Shown: positions 1-7,355 of the stretch, in pieces
Layout of the letters: every line of letters starts with the position of its first letter
Numbering within the stretch: the first letter of the stretch is position 1
Source: JBLIDK01 sp047632595
GTDB taxonomy: Bacteria; Bacteroidota; Bacteroidia; Sphingobacteriales; Sphingobacteriaceae
Length of the DNA stretch: 12,526 bases
NCBI GenBank assembly: GCA_047632595.1
Contig: JBLIDK010000051.1
Span: forward strand, 1-12,526
Direction of reading: 5' to 3'
Notes under the pieces: generated by a model
What the model saw: only the letters and a program-made list of their open reading frames with translations
The model's database searches: none
What the model was told of the DNA's origin: nothing
Position numbers and translations under genes: made by a program

Positions 1-2
1 CA

Positions 3-140
3 GATAAAATTGAGTTAGACAGTATTCATGTAGCCATTAACAAGGTTGGACATGATACTGACAAGTCTAAAGCCGATACAGCAATATACAGTAAGCTTCC
101 AATGTGCTGTGCTTTTAGAGAAAATCATAAAGTACATTAA
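3..140 (+). CDS. C-terminal tail of a heavy-metal-associated (HMA-type) protein, 5' truncated
   Basis: The frame beginning at base 3 is open from the window edge to a TAA at 138-140 and gives 45 residues. It reads DKIELDSIHVAINKVGHDTD, followed by KSKADTAIY and then LPMCCAFRE. The pattern of a helix with 'IxKVGHDT', then 'Y..LP.CC.(Y/F)R' near the C terminus, is what I know from small periplasmic HMA-fold proteins of Bacteroidota encoded just before TonB-dependent receptors. The metal-binding CxxC loop, if present, would lie upstream of the window; only the terminal CC pair is visible. The stop is 9 nt before the receptor ATG, so the two are almost certainly co-transcribed. Inference: a soluble metal (probably copper) binding partner of the receptor. 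The family call rests on a short tail. Confidence 0.6.
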   Translation, partial: DKIELDSIHVAINKVGHDTDKSKADTAIYSKLPMCCAFRENHKVH

Positions 141-149
141 ACTCCAGTT

Positions 150-2408
150 ATGAAATATTTAAAAATTATTGCACTGAGTGTAATCGCTTTAGCGTACACA
201 AGTGTCAAGGCACAGTCTATTTCAGGAGTTGTAATGGAAGAAGATGCGAAAGGAAAATTTGCTCCACTTATTGGAGTAAATGTCTTTTGGCTTTACACCA
301 CACAAGGCACAACTACCAATGTTAATGGCGTATTTACTTTAAACAAAAGTGAAGAAAGTAATCAATTAGTTTTTAGCTTTATTGGTTACCAAAACGACAC
401 TGTTACTATCAAGAAATTTGATGGAAAGCGTTTATCACTTGTTATGAGATCGGGAGAAGTATTGGATGCTATCGAGATTATTTCTGAAAGGAGTACAACC
501 CAAGTGTCATTTATAAATCCAATTCAAACAGAAATGATGGATGAACAAGAACTGTTTAAAGCTGCATGTTGCAATTTAAGCGAGTCTTTTGAAACCAACG
601 CTTCAGTTGATGCTTCTAGTACAGATGCTGTAAGCGGGGTAAAAGAGATAAGGTTGTTAGGTTTGAGTGGCAAATACTCAAGCTTTTTACGAGAAAGTAT
701 TCCAACATTTACAGGAAGCTTAGCAAAATCTGGTTTGACCTATCTACCGGGTCCTTGGATAAACGGTTTGGCAATCTCAAAAGGTTCTTCATCAGTTTCA
801 CAAACAGCAGAAGGAGTATTAGGCCAGATTAATGTAAGTCTTAAAGATCCAGAAACTGCAGATCCATTTTTTGTAAATGCCTATGCAAATACATCAGGTA
901 GAAATGAATTAAACTTGATTAGTGGCTACAAAATTGGCAAAAAGTTAGAGGCTGCAACACTTTTACATCAAAACAATAGACCATTTACTATCGATATTAA
1001 CAACGATGGGTTTGTGGAGAATTTAACTGGCTATCAAGTAAATGCAATGCAACGCTTTAAATTACACACACCTGGTGGAATTCGAGCACAAGCAGGGGCT
1101 CATGTTGTAAGCACTGATAAAATAGGAGGGCAAGTTGCTGCTATTGAGGGAGACAATTCTGCCTACAAAATCACCCAAAAGCAAAACTATCATAACTTTT
1201 GGTTGAAAAATGGATATATAATACCAAAAGCGAAGTACAGAAGTATGGGTTTACAGCTTGATTACACGTCAAATGACAGTGAAAATCAATATGGAAATAG
1301 AATTTTTTCTACTAATCAACAAACTGCTTATGCCAACCTAATCTATCAGGATATACTATTCACAAGTAATCATAAAATTAGGGGTGGAGTTGGAGTTTCT
1401 TACGTTAATAGAAATGAAAACTTAAGCGGAGATACGAGCATGTCGATCCCAAAAATTGCAACTACTGTTGAAGTGGCTACTCCACATGCTTTTGGTGAAT
1501 ACACTTATGATATTCCAGGAGAATTTACTGCAATTGGGGCTTTGAGAGTTGAAAACAATGATTTAGCTGGTTTTCAGGTTTTACCTCGTGTGCAACTTAG
1601 AAAAACCTTGTTTAACGAAAGCGTTCTACGTTTGTCTGCAGGTAAATCAAGACGCCTAACAGCTTTGTTGTCTGACAATATTGCTCCAATAGCACTTACT
1701 TACAGAGTAAAAAGCGATTTAGCTACAACTGCAACAGAGGTTTATGATGAAAGCTGGACATACAGTGCCTCATATACTTTTCCTTTTAAGTTTAATTATA
1801 GAGATGCTCAAGTATCTGCTGAGTATTACTATACCAACTTTAGCAATAGAGTGGTGGTGGACTTAGATAATAGCTTTAACCAATATGAGTTTAAAGCAAC
1901 TACTAAGTCTGAAGTAAATGTTTTTCAAACCCAAGTTGTTGTAAACCCTGCACGAAGGTTAGAATTAAGATTGGCAGGTAGAGTTAATCAAGAAAAAGCA
2001 TTTACATCTGCAGGATACGTATCTGCACTTTTCACTCCAATATTTAAAGGCTTTGTGAACGTTTCTTACGAAACTAAAGACGAATGGTTTTTTGATGTAA
2101 CCGTGAGTCAGACTGGTAAGCAACGAATTTCAATTAGTTCTAGTGAAGGAAGTGCAAATAAACTAGTTTATAGTCCTGATTATGTTTTGCTTAGTTTGCA
2201 GATTACTAAAAACTTAGGAAAATCATTTGCGGTATATTCTGGAGTTGAGAACTTGTTGGATTACAAACAAGAAGTTCCGATAATAGAAGCTTCAAATCCA
2301 TTCTCTAATTCATTTGATGCGTCCAGAGTGTGGGGACCTGTATTTGGCCGTGCTATTTACTTTGGTTTGAGATATAATATCAAAAAGAAAGAAGAGCCAA
2401 AATTTTAA
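150..2408 (+). CDS. TonB-dependent outer-membrane receptor, HMA-associated (probable metal) subfamily
   Basis: The 752-residue protein has a signal peptide (about residues 1-21, cleavage after VKA), then a carboxypeptidase-regulatory-like beta-sandwich (about 22-104, with GVNVFW and the FSFIGYQ strand). A plug domain follows (about 120-235), then a long beta-barrel ending in a C-terminal aromatic strand (YFGLRYNI). The plug carries an 'AACCNLSESFE' segment with Cys140-Cys141, then VKEIRLLGLSG and LPGPW. I recognise these as the hallmark of receptors found beside small HMA proteins. Such receptors are thought to import a metal or metal chelate, but the substrate is not proven. There is no SusD gene, so a glycan SusC role is unlikely. 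ATG 150 is supported by the signal peptide; there is no clear Shine-Dalgarno. The gene follows the HMA tail by 9 nt and converges with the CDF gene, overlapping it by 4 bp. Confidence 0.85.
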   Translation: MKYLKIIALSVIALAYTSVKAQSISGVVMEEDAKGKFAPLIGVNVFWLYTTQGTTTNVNGVFTLNKSEESNQLVFSFIGYQNDTVTIKKFDGKRLSLVMRSGEVLDAIEIISERSTTQVSFINPIQTEMMDEQELFKAACCNLSESFETNASVDASSTDAVSGVKEIRLLGLSGKYSSFLRESIPTFTGSLAKSGLTYLPGPWINGLAISKGSSSVSQTAEGVLGQINVSLKDPETADPFFVNAYANTSGRNELNLISGYKIGKKLEAATLLHQNNRPFTIDINNDGFVENLTGYQVNAMQRFKLHTPGGIRAQAGAHVVSTDKIGGQVAAIEGDNSAYKITQKQNYHNFWLKNGYIIPKAKYRSMGLQLDYTSNDSENQYGNRIFSTNQQTAYANLIYQDILFTSNHKIRGGVGVSYVNRNENLSGDTSMSIPKIATTVEVATPHAFGEYTYDIPGEFTAIGALRVENNDLAGFQVLPRVQLRKTLFNESVLRLSAGKSRRLTALLSDNIAPIALTYRVKSDLATTATEVYDESWTYSASYTFPFKFNYRDAQVSAEYYYTNFSNRVVVDLDNSFNQYEFKATTKSEVNVFQTQVVVNPARRLELRLAGRVNQEKAFTSAGYVSALFTPIFKGFVNVSYETKDEWFFDVTVSQTGKQRISISSSEGSANKLVYSPDYVLLSLQITKNLGKSFAVYSGVENLLDYKQEVPIIEASNPFSNSFDASRVWGPVFGRAIYFGLRYNIKKKEEPKF

Positions 2409-3391
2409 GACTTTAGAGAATGTCGGCTGTTAATGCTGATATTCTGTACATTCCAGGTAATTTTCTTTTCAAAATCAGCATTTCGGACTTTGCAGTCTTG
2501 AATAGAGCATATTTTGCATGATTTCTCATAGCAATCATCCGTATGAATAAACAATTCCACCTGGTCGCCAAATTTAGCTCTTACTTGGTCTTCTAGCTCG
2601 TCAACTAAATCATGCGCTTCTCGTACATTTAAGTACCACGGAACGGTTAGGTGGCAATCTATGTGCAAAATACCACCATATTTAATGATACGTAGGTTGT
2701 GAAGATCTATCCATTCGGCTTTTCGAACTTTATTGATGTGTTTTACCAATTTTTGAAGGAGTTTAGCATCAGCTTCATCCATAATCCCAGCCACCGACTT
2801 TCTAATAATCACATAACCAGAATACATGATGATTAAAGCAAAAACAAGAGCCACTGCTGCATCAATCCAAGCAAGTCCGGTGAATTTAAGCACCACCAAG
2901 CCTATTAATATTCCCAAAGTAGAGTAGGTGTCGGACTTTAAATGTTTCCCACTTGCAATTAGCGCAATACTGTGGGCTTTCTCTCCATTTTTAATTGCTA
3001 GATGACCAAATGCGTAATTAATAATAGCCGTACCCATCATTATCCAGATACCAATTGATAATTTTGAAACTTCTCTTGGATGTTGAATACCGTCCCAGGC
3101 ATTGTAAATGATAAGAATTCCAGCAATAAGAATTAGGGTTCCTTCAATACCTGCAGAGATGAACTCCACTTTGCCGTGTCCGTAAGGGTGATTTTTGTCT
3201 TTTGGTCTATTGCTTAGATAAATGCTGTACAATCCGAAAAATCCAGTAGCAATATTTACAATACTTTCTAGTGCATCAGACAAAATAGCCACCGAATTGG
3301 TGATTAAATAGGCGTAGAGCTTAATCCCGAAAAGGAAAAGTGCCACTAGTGCAATGTAAAGCTGAATGTTGAATTTGGACTTATTTTCCAT
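2405..3391 (-). CDS. Cation diffusion facilitator (CDF) family metal/proton antiporter
   Basis: Inner-membrane exporter of divalent metal ions (Zn, Fe, Mn or Co class), 328 residues from ATG 3391. About six membrane segments span residues 9-200. TM2 has SDALES (Asp39), the TM2-TM3 loop has HPYGHGK (68-74), and TM5 has the HxxxD metal pair His150/Asp154 in HLKSD. A cytosolic ferredoxin-like domain (about 205-286) is followed by a Cys-rich tail, CYEKSCKICSIQDC (287-300). The position four after Asp39, an Asp in E. coli YiiP, is Ser43 here, with Asn46 nearby, so the transport site may differ. An upstream TTG (3400) would add three residues but lies inside a TTTG promoter-like sequence, so ATG 3391 is preferred. 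The 3' end overlaps the receptor stop. Metal specificity cannot be assigned from the sequence. Confidence 0.9.
   Translation of the reverse strand: MENKSKFNIQLYIALVALFLFGIKLYAYLITNSVAILSDALESIVNIATGFFGLYSIYLSNRPKDKNHPYGHGKVEFISAGIEGTLILIAGILIIYNAWDGIQHPREVSKLSIGIWIMMGTAIINYAFGHLAIKNGEKAHSIALIASGKHLKSDTYSTLGILIGLVVLKFTGLAWIDAAVALVFALIIMYSGYVIIRKSVAGIMDEADAKLLQKLVKHINKVRKAEWIDLHNLRIIKYGGILHIDCHLTVPWYLNVREAHDLVDELEDQVRAKFGDQVELFIHTDDCYEKSCKICSIQDCKVRNADFEKKITWNVQNISINSRHSLKS
2417..2445 (+). terminator. Strand-specific RNA hairpin just after the receptor stop codon
   Basis: On the + strand RNA, AGAATGTCGGC (2417-2427) pairs with GCTGATATTCT (2435-2445). This makes an 11-bp stem with two G.U pairs and a 7-nt loop, starting 8 nt after the receptor TAA. 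No U-tract follows, so it is not a textbook intrinsic terminator; it could mark or protect the 3' end of the receptor mRNA. It lies inside the antisense CDF coding sequence, whose own RNA would have A.C mismatches at the two wobble positions. Confidence 0.4.
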
Positions 3392-3451
3392 TTGCTTCAA
3401 AGTACGTAAGAAGGAACTTAGTTATCAATTATATTTTAAATTAATAAGTGG

Positions 3452-3459
3452 CAAAAATA
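3452..3459 (-). promoter_or_regulatory. Candidate -7 promoter element for the CDF gene
   Basis: The minus strand reads TATTTTTG, matching the Bacteroidota -7 consensus TAnnTTTG, about 60 nt before the CDF ATG. No TTG is seen at the proper -33 distance. An alternative is GTACTTTG at 3398-3405 with a TTG about 20 nt upstream (CAA at 3426-3428 on the + strand), which would give an almost leaderless transcript. Which of the two is used cannot be decided by eye. Confidence 0.3.
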
Positions 3460-3519
3460 GTACAGCAATGGTGTTAAAATAAATGATTGTTGATTGATTA
3501 AATACCAATTAAATAGCCG

Positions 3520-3527
3520 TAGCTTTG
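3520..3527 (+). promoter_or_regulatory. Bacteroidota -7 promoter element for bipA
   Basis: TAGCTTTG is a perfect match to TAnnTTTG. A TTG at 3494-3496 lies 23 nt upstream, at the edge of the 17-23 nt spacing known for flavobacterial -33 elements. Transcription would start at about 3532-3534, leaving a leader of roughly 12 nt before ATG 3546. This position also rules out the in-frame TTG at 3525 as the start codon, because it would lie upstream of the transcript. Confidence 0.65.
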
Positions 3528-3545
3528 CACGCTGAAATTAGAAGT

Positions 3546-5324
3546 ATGCAATCAATACGAAATATAGCAATTATTGCTCACGTTGACCACGGTAAAACAA
3601 CTTTAGTTGACAAAATCATTCATTTAAGTAAGGTCTTAGACCCAAGAAAAGAGACGGGCGACCTAATTCTTGATAGTAATGATCTTGAAAGAGAAAGAGG
3701 AATCACCATCCTTTCAAAAAATGTTAGCATCATGTACAAGGATGTTAAGATAAACATAATTGACACTCCTGGTCACGCCGACTTTGGTGGTGAAGTAGAG
3801 CGAGTATTACGTATGGCTGATGGCGTTTTGTTATTAGTAGATGCTTTTGAGGGCGCTATGCCACAAACGCGTTTCGTGCTTGGTAAAGCAATTGAACTAG
3901 GCTTAAAGCCAATTGTTGTTGTAAACAAAGTAGATAAAGAAAACTGTACTCCTGATGAAGTTCATGAGCAAGTATTTGACTTAATGTTTAATCTTGATGC
4001 AAGTGAAGATCAACTTGATTTTGAAACCCTATACGGTTCGTCGAAACAAGGCTGGATGAGCAAGGACTGGAAAAAACCTACTGAAGATATTATTCCTTTA
4101 TTGGATACTATTTTAGAGGTTATTCCTGAAGCTCCTTTTCATGAAGGAACTCCACAAATGCAAATCACCTCACTTGATTTCTCAAATTTCGTAGGTAGAA
4201 TAGCTATTGGACGTGTTTTTAGAGGAACTTTAGTTGCTGGTAAAGATTATTCTTTATGTCTTGCTGATAACGTTGTTAAAAAAGTAAGAATTAAAGAGCT
4301 TCATGTATTTGAAGGTTTAGGTAAAGTAAAAGTTGACGAAGTTAGAGCAGGAGATATTTGTGCATTAACTGGTATTGAAGGTTTTGAAATTGGCGATACT
4401 GTTGCTGATTTAGAAAACCCAGAAGCCTTAGAAAGAATTTCTGTTGATGAGCCAACAATGAGTATGTTGTTTACTATTAACAACTCTCCATTTTTTGGTA
4501 AAGAAGGTAAGTTTGTTACTTCAAGACACCTAAGAGACCGTTTATTCAAGGAAATGGAGAAAAACCTAGCATTACGTGTTGAAGACACTGATTCTGAAGG
4601 TGCTTTCCAAGTATTTGGACGTGGTATTCTTCATTTAAGTGTTCTTATTGAAACAATGCGTAGAGAAGGGTATGAGCTTCAAGTTGGAACACCAATTGTA
4701 TTAATGAAGGAGATTGATGGCAAAAAACATGAGCCCATTGAAATCTTAGTAATTGATGTACCTGCTGAATTTGCTGGTAAGGCAATTGAATTAGTTACAG
4801 CAAGAAAAGGTGAATTAGCTGTTATGGAACCAAAAGGGGACATGCAACATTTAGAATTCGCAATTTCATCAAGAGGTTTATTTGGATTACGTAACAACTT
4901 ACTAACTGCAACATCAGGTAAGGCTGTTATGAATCACAGATTCAAAGCATTTGAGCCTCATAAAGGAGATCTTCCAAAGAGAAACAAAGGTTCGTTAGTA
5001 AGTATGGAAACTGGTCAAGTTTTAGCTTTCGCTTTAGACCGTTTACAAGATCGTGGAACATTTTTTGTTGAACCTGGAGACCAAGTTTACAAAGGTCAAG
5101 TAATAGGTGAGAACTCAAGAGATAACGATTTGCCATTGAACGCTATAAAGGGTAAGAAATTAACCAACATGCGTGCTTCTGGTACGGATGATAATGCCAA
5201 ACTAACTCCTAAAATCACCTTCTCTCTTGAAGAGTCTATGGAGTACATTCGTGATGATGAGTTTTTAGAGATTACTCCTGAAAGCTTACGAATGAGAAAA
5301 ATTAACTTGAACGTTAAAAACTAA
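3546..5324 (+). CDS. typA: Translational GTPase BipA/TypA
   Basis: Ribosome-associated GTPase of the EF-G family that acts in 50S assembly and growth under stress or at low temperature. The 592-residue product has the normal family length and order. The G domain has AHVDHGKTT (11-19), RGITI (51-55), DTPGHADF (73-80) and NKVD (127-130). An EF-Tu-like beta-barrel follows, then the domain III/V region, and the BipA-specific C-terminal domain with SRGLFGLRN and KGKKLTNMRASG. ATG 3546 (MQSIRNIAIIAH) is chosen over TTG 3525 because the latter sits inside the -7 promoter element and the family normally starts directly before the P-loop. The gene is monocistronic: it has its own promoter and a strong terminator 25 nt after the stop. 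Codon use is regular and there are no anomalies. Confidence 0.97.
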   Translation: MQSIRNIAIIAHVDHGKTTLVDKIIHLSKVLDPRKETGDLILDSNDLERERGITILSKNVSIMYKDVKINIIDTPGHADFGGEVERVLRMADGVLLLVDAFEGAMPQTRFVLGKAIELGLKPIVVVNKVDKENCTPDEVHEQVFDLMFNLDASEDQLDFETLYGSSKQGWMSKDWKKPTEDIIPLLDTILEVIPEAPFHEGTPQMQITSLDFSNFVGRIAIGRVFRGTLVAGKDYSLCLADNVVKKVRIKELHVFEGLGKVKVDEVRAGDICALTGIEGFEIGDTVADLENPEALERISVDEPTMSMLFTINNSPFFGKEGKFVTSRHLRDRLFKEMEKNLALRVEDTDSEGAFQVFGRGILHLSVLIETMRREGYELQVGTPIVLMKEIDGKKHEPIEILVIDVPAEFAGKAIELVTARKGELAVMEPKGDMQHLEFAISSRGLFGLRNNLLTATSGKAVMNHRFKAFEPHKGDLPKRNKGSLVSMETGQVLAFALDRLQDRGTFFVEPGDQVYKGQVIGENSRDNDLPLNAIKGKKLTNMRASGTDDNAKLTPKITFSLEESMEYIRDDEFLEITPESLRMRKINLNVKN

Positions 5325-5348
5325 GGTTTAACGGTTCATTCAAAAAGG

Positions 5349-5387
5349 AAAGTCCCTCAACTGTGAAAGCGGTTAGGGACTTTTTTT
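5349..5387 (+). terminator. Rho-independent terminator of bipA/typA
   Basis: AAAGTCCCT (5349-5357) pairs perfectly with AGGGACTTT (5375-5383), and a further AAC/GTT (5359-5361/5372-5374) continues the stem past one bulge. Seven T residues (5381-5387) overlap and follow the stem. An A-run at 5342-5346 on the other side may give weak function on the minus strand as well. Confidence 0.9.
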
Positions 5388-5413
5388 ATGGGTAGATTTC
5401 AACTCTTAAATGC

Positions 5414-5550
5414 GAGCTAAAAACTCTTAAGCACACTGCCATTCCATATTTTATTATTTACTGTCAGAAAAGCAAGCTATGTTCTAATGGGAACTTTTCT
5501 TTTTATTATAACCTTCAATAAAAGGAAAGTTCTGTTGGAGTTTTTAGCTC
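5414..5550. repeat. Nested inverted-repeat structure in the intergenic gap
   Basis: A perfect 13-bp inverted repeat, GAGCTAAAAACTC (5414-5426) and GAGTTTTTAGCTC (5538-5550), encloses a second imperfect stem. The inner arms GAACTTTTCTTTTTATT (5491-5507) and AATAAAAGGAAAGTTC (5517-5532) are separated by 9 nt. No ORF of note lies between the arms. It sits between the bipA terminator and the peroxidase terminator, so it belongs to neither gene. A 9-bp direct repeat AACTCTTAA (5401-5409 and 5422-5430) overlaps its left edge. It could be a small non-autonomous element (MITE-like) or a structured RNA. I see no clear target-site duplication. Confidence 0.5.
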
Positions 5551-5591
5551 TAACTACCAATTAACTAATAAAGCTTTATTACATAAAATAA

Positions 5592-5621
5592 ATCCCCCAA
5601 ATGCCAATGCAAATGGGGGAT
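5592..5621 (-). terminator. Intrinsic terminator of the cytochrome c peroxidase gene
   Basis: ATCCCCCA (5592-5599) pairs with TGGGGGAT (5614-5621), a GC-rich 8-bp stem. On the minus strand it lies 29 nt after the peroxidase stop and is followed by the T-rich TTATTTTATG. The tail is interrupted by A residues, so termination may be partial. Confidence 0.7.
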
Positions 5622-5650
5622 AGTCTTACTTTTTAAAACTTCTAAATTCC

Positions 5651-7006
5651 TTAATTGCAGTTTAAGTCAATTCTTGAAACTGAGTCAGCAACTGGGAAAC
5701 AATTACCTGAATTAACCGCTAATGGTGTATAGCGACTTAAACTTGGGTCGTATAAACCATTTTCAATAAAGTCAACAATTTGATTTATTTCAGTAGTTGT
5801 CAATCCTAATGGTTTAAATTCAACAGATAGTTTATTATCTGGAACACCTGAATTTTCTTTAACTCCATTATTCATATAAACTACAAAGTCTTTAACAGTA
5901 GAAAATGATGAACCATGACCTAAGAAAGGGTTATCGATTAAGTTATAAAGCTGTGGCGTTTTAAATTTAAACTCATCTTCCGCTTTTCCTGTAAAACCTG
6001 CTCTTCCAAGTCTTTCACCAGCTTCTGTTCCATTAGGTCCAAACACATCAGGTCCATCAAGATTTTTAACACCTAAAGCGTGAAAAGTCATTGAGTTTAA
6101 AGCTGGTCCGTTATGACAACTAACACAGTTTGCTTTATTTACATCAAAAAACAATTTAGCACCTTCTTTTTGGTTTTCTGTAAGTGCAGTAAATTCACCA
6201 TCTAACCATTTTTGGAAAGGAGCTTCATTTGCTAATAAAGTACGCTCATAAGCAGCAATGGCCAAACCTGCGTTTCTTGTAGTGAAATTTTTATCAATTG
6301 GCGTTCTGGGGAAAGCTCTATTAAACATTTGCGTGTAGTTGTTATCATCACAAAACTTCTTATCAATTTTCATTCTGTGAACGGTAAGTCCAGCAATAGC
6401 TTGCGTTTCAATTCCTTCAAAACCTAATTTATTAGTTTCCTTTGGCGTACCAACTGTCCAACTTGCTTCTGTTCCAACATTAACACCAGTTGCACCAAAT
6501 TGACCATTCCATAACATAACTTGTTGGTAAGCTGTATTCATTGTTGATGGCGTTCTAATTGGCTGCACGTCTAATGAATCTCCATCTATTCTCGGATCTT
6601 TAACTCTCGCTTCGCCAGCGATTCCAAAGCCCATTCCACCATCTGCAATTCCTTGAAATCTTCCAGCTTGAAAACCTGCTTGTGAATGATGACATGAAGA
6701 ACAAGCGAATGTAAATTCTCCTGCAGCATTTTTTGGTGCACTTGCCAATTTTGTTTCATGGAAAAGTAATTGACCTAAATCTACCTTAGCTTTTGTTATA
6801 GGGTTTTTAGGGTCTTGAGGAATGCTTATATAGTCGTCACTAGCTGGCAATTTAAACGAGTTGAGGTTGTTATTACTTGCTGTACTTAAAACTGACTTTA
6901 ATTGAATGTCTAGAGCCGTTTCGTTTGTTTTAGCACCTGGTTCAGGATCTTTTGCACAAGATGCAAGGATAACCAAGGCGAGAATTGGTATAAATATTTT
7001 ATTCAT
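5651..7006 (-). CDS. Di-haem cytochrome c peroxidase (CcpA/MauG superfamily) lipoprotein
   Basis: Reduces hydrogen peroxide to water in the cell envelope with electrons from small c-type cytochromes. The 451-residue protein has a lipoprotein signal with lipobox LASC (Cys17) and two haem c sites: CSSCH (102-106) and CVSCH (294-298). Around the second haem lie the family's TPQLYNL (350-356) and FLGHGSSF (361-368) segments. It is about 100 residues longer than classical CcpA (roughly 330-350 aa). The extra length lies in the 26-65 leader and in a Gly-rich inter-haem stretch (about 108-205). A peroxidase role is likely from the family, but MauG-like oxidation of another substrate cannot be excluded. 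ATG 7006 is supported by the lipobox and by a -7 element about 28 nt upstream. The gene is a single leftward unit with its own terminator. Confidence 0.88.
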   Translation of the reverse strand: MNKIFIPILALVILASCAKDPEPGAKTNETALDIQLKSVLSTASNNNLNSFKLPASDDYISIPQDPKNPITKAKVDLGQLLFHETKLASAPKNAAGEFTFACSSCHHSQAGFQAGRFQGIADGGMGFGIAGEARVKDPRIDGDSLDVQPIRTPSTMNTAYQQVMLWNGQFGATGVNVGTEASWTVGTPKETNKLGFEGIETQAIAGLTVHRMKIDKKFCDDNNYTQMFNRAFPRTPIDKNFTTRNAGLAIAAYERTLLANEAPFQKWLDGEFTALTENQKEGAKLFFDVNKANCVSCHNGPALNSMTFHALGVKNLDGPDVFGPNGTEAGERLGRAGFTGKAEDEFKFKTPQLYNLIDNPFLGHGSSFSTVKDFVVYMNNGVKENSGVPDNKLSVEFKPLGLTTTEINQIVDFIENGLYDPSLSRYTPLAVNSGNCFPVADSVSRIDLNCN

Positions 7007-7033
7007 GATGTGATTATACTTTTATGGCTATGT

Positions 7034-7041
7034 CAAAGATA
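7034..7041 (-). promoter_or_regulatory. -7 promoter element for the cytochrome c peroxidase gene
   Basis: The minus strand reads TATCTTTG, an exact TAnnTTTG match, ending 27 nt before the peroxidase ATG. No TTG lies at the normal -33 distance, so the promoter may need an activator or be weak. Confidence 0.5.
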
Positions 7042-7171
7042 TGTAAATAAGTTACTTTAAAGCTATTTTAGCTAGCAAAAACAACAGCTATGTAAGTTAT
7101 AAAAAACAGTCTTCCTACAATACGGGTTTGATGCAAGAATACTTTTAAACTTTTTCTTTCCCACCGTTTAA

Positions 7172-7249
7172 GTCCAGCCAAAACACTTAAAGTCTAACCT
7201 TTAACTAGTGTCCGACCGAGAGTTCAGCCTAATGTTTTGGGTCTAGATC
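7172..7249 (+). repeat. Degenerate GTYYRRCC short repeats in the peroxidase-hydrolase gap
   Basis: The octamers GTCCAGCC (7172), GTCTAACC (7192), GTCCGACC (7210), GTTCAGCC (7222) and the weaker GTCTAGATC (7241) recur at intervals of 20, 18, 12 and 19 bp. The first two also share a preceding AA. No ORF is supported in 7042-7330. The array lies 80-160 bp upstream of the hydrolase promoter element and could be a regulator-binding cluster or chance similarity in a low-complexity stretch. Confidence 0.3.
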
Positions 7250-7330
7250 AAACAGTAAATAAAATCCTTTTTATCATTAATAGATAACTGAATTCTTTAT
7301 ATTATAGATTACGTATAAAAATAATTGGCG

Positions 7331-7338
7331 TACTTTTG
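7331..7338 (+). promoter_or_regulatory. -7 promoter element for the hydrolase-reductase operon
   Basis: TACTTTTG matches TAnnTTTG exactly, 17 nt before the TTG start codon. No TTG -33 box is visible at 17-23 nt upstream. The predicted transcript would begin near 7343, giving a leader of about a dozen bases. Confidence 0.5.
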
Positions 7339-7355
7339 CCATAATAAAATGTCTA

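Noticed and set aside
150..2408. SusC-type glycan transporter linked with the sulfatase
   Set aside because: No SusD gene is adjacent, the plug carries the CC motif of HMA-linked receptors, and the sulfatase is more than 7 kb away.
4301..5136. Three minus-strand open frames inside bipA (4301-4588, 4679-4897, 4942-5136)
   Set aside because: They lie wholly inside a highly conserved gene on the other strand, have no recognisable domains or start signals, and are low-complexity shadows of its codons.
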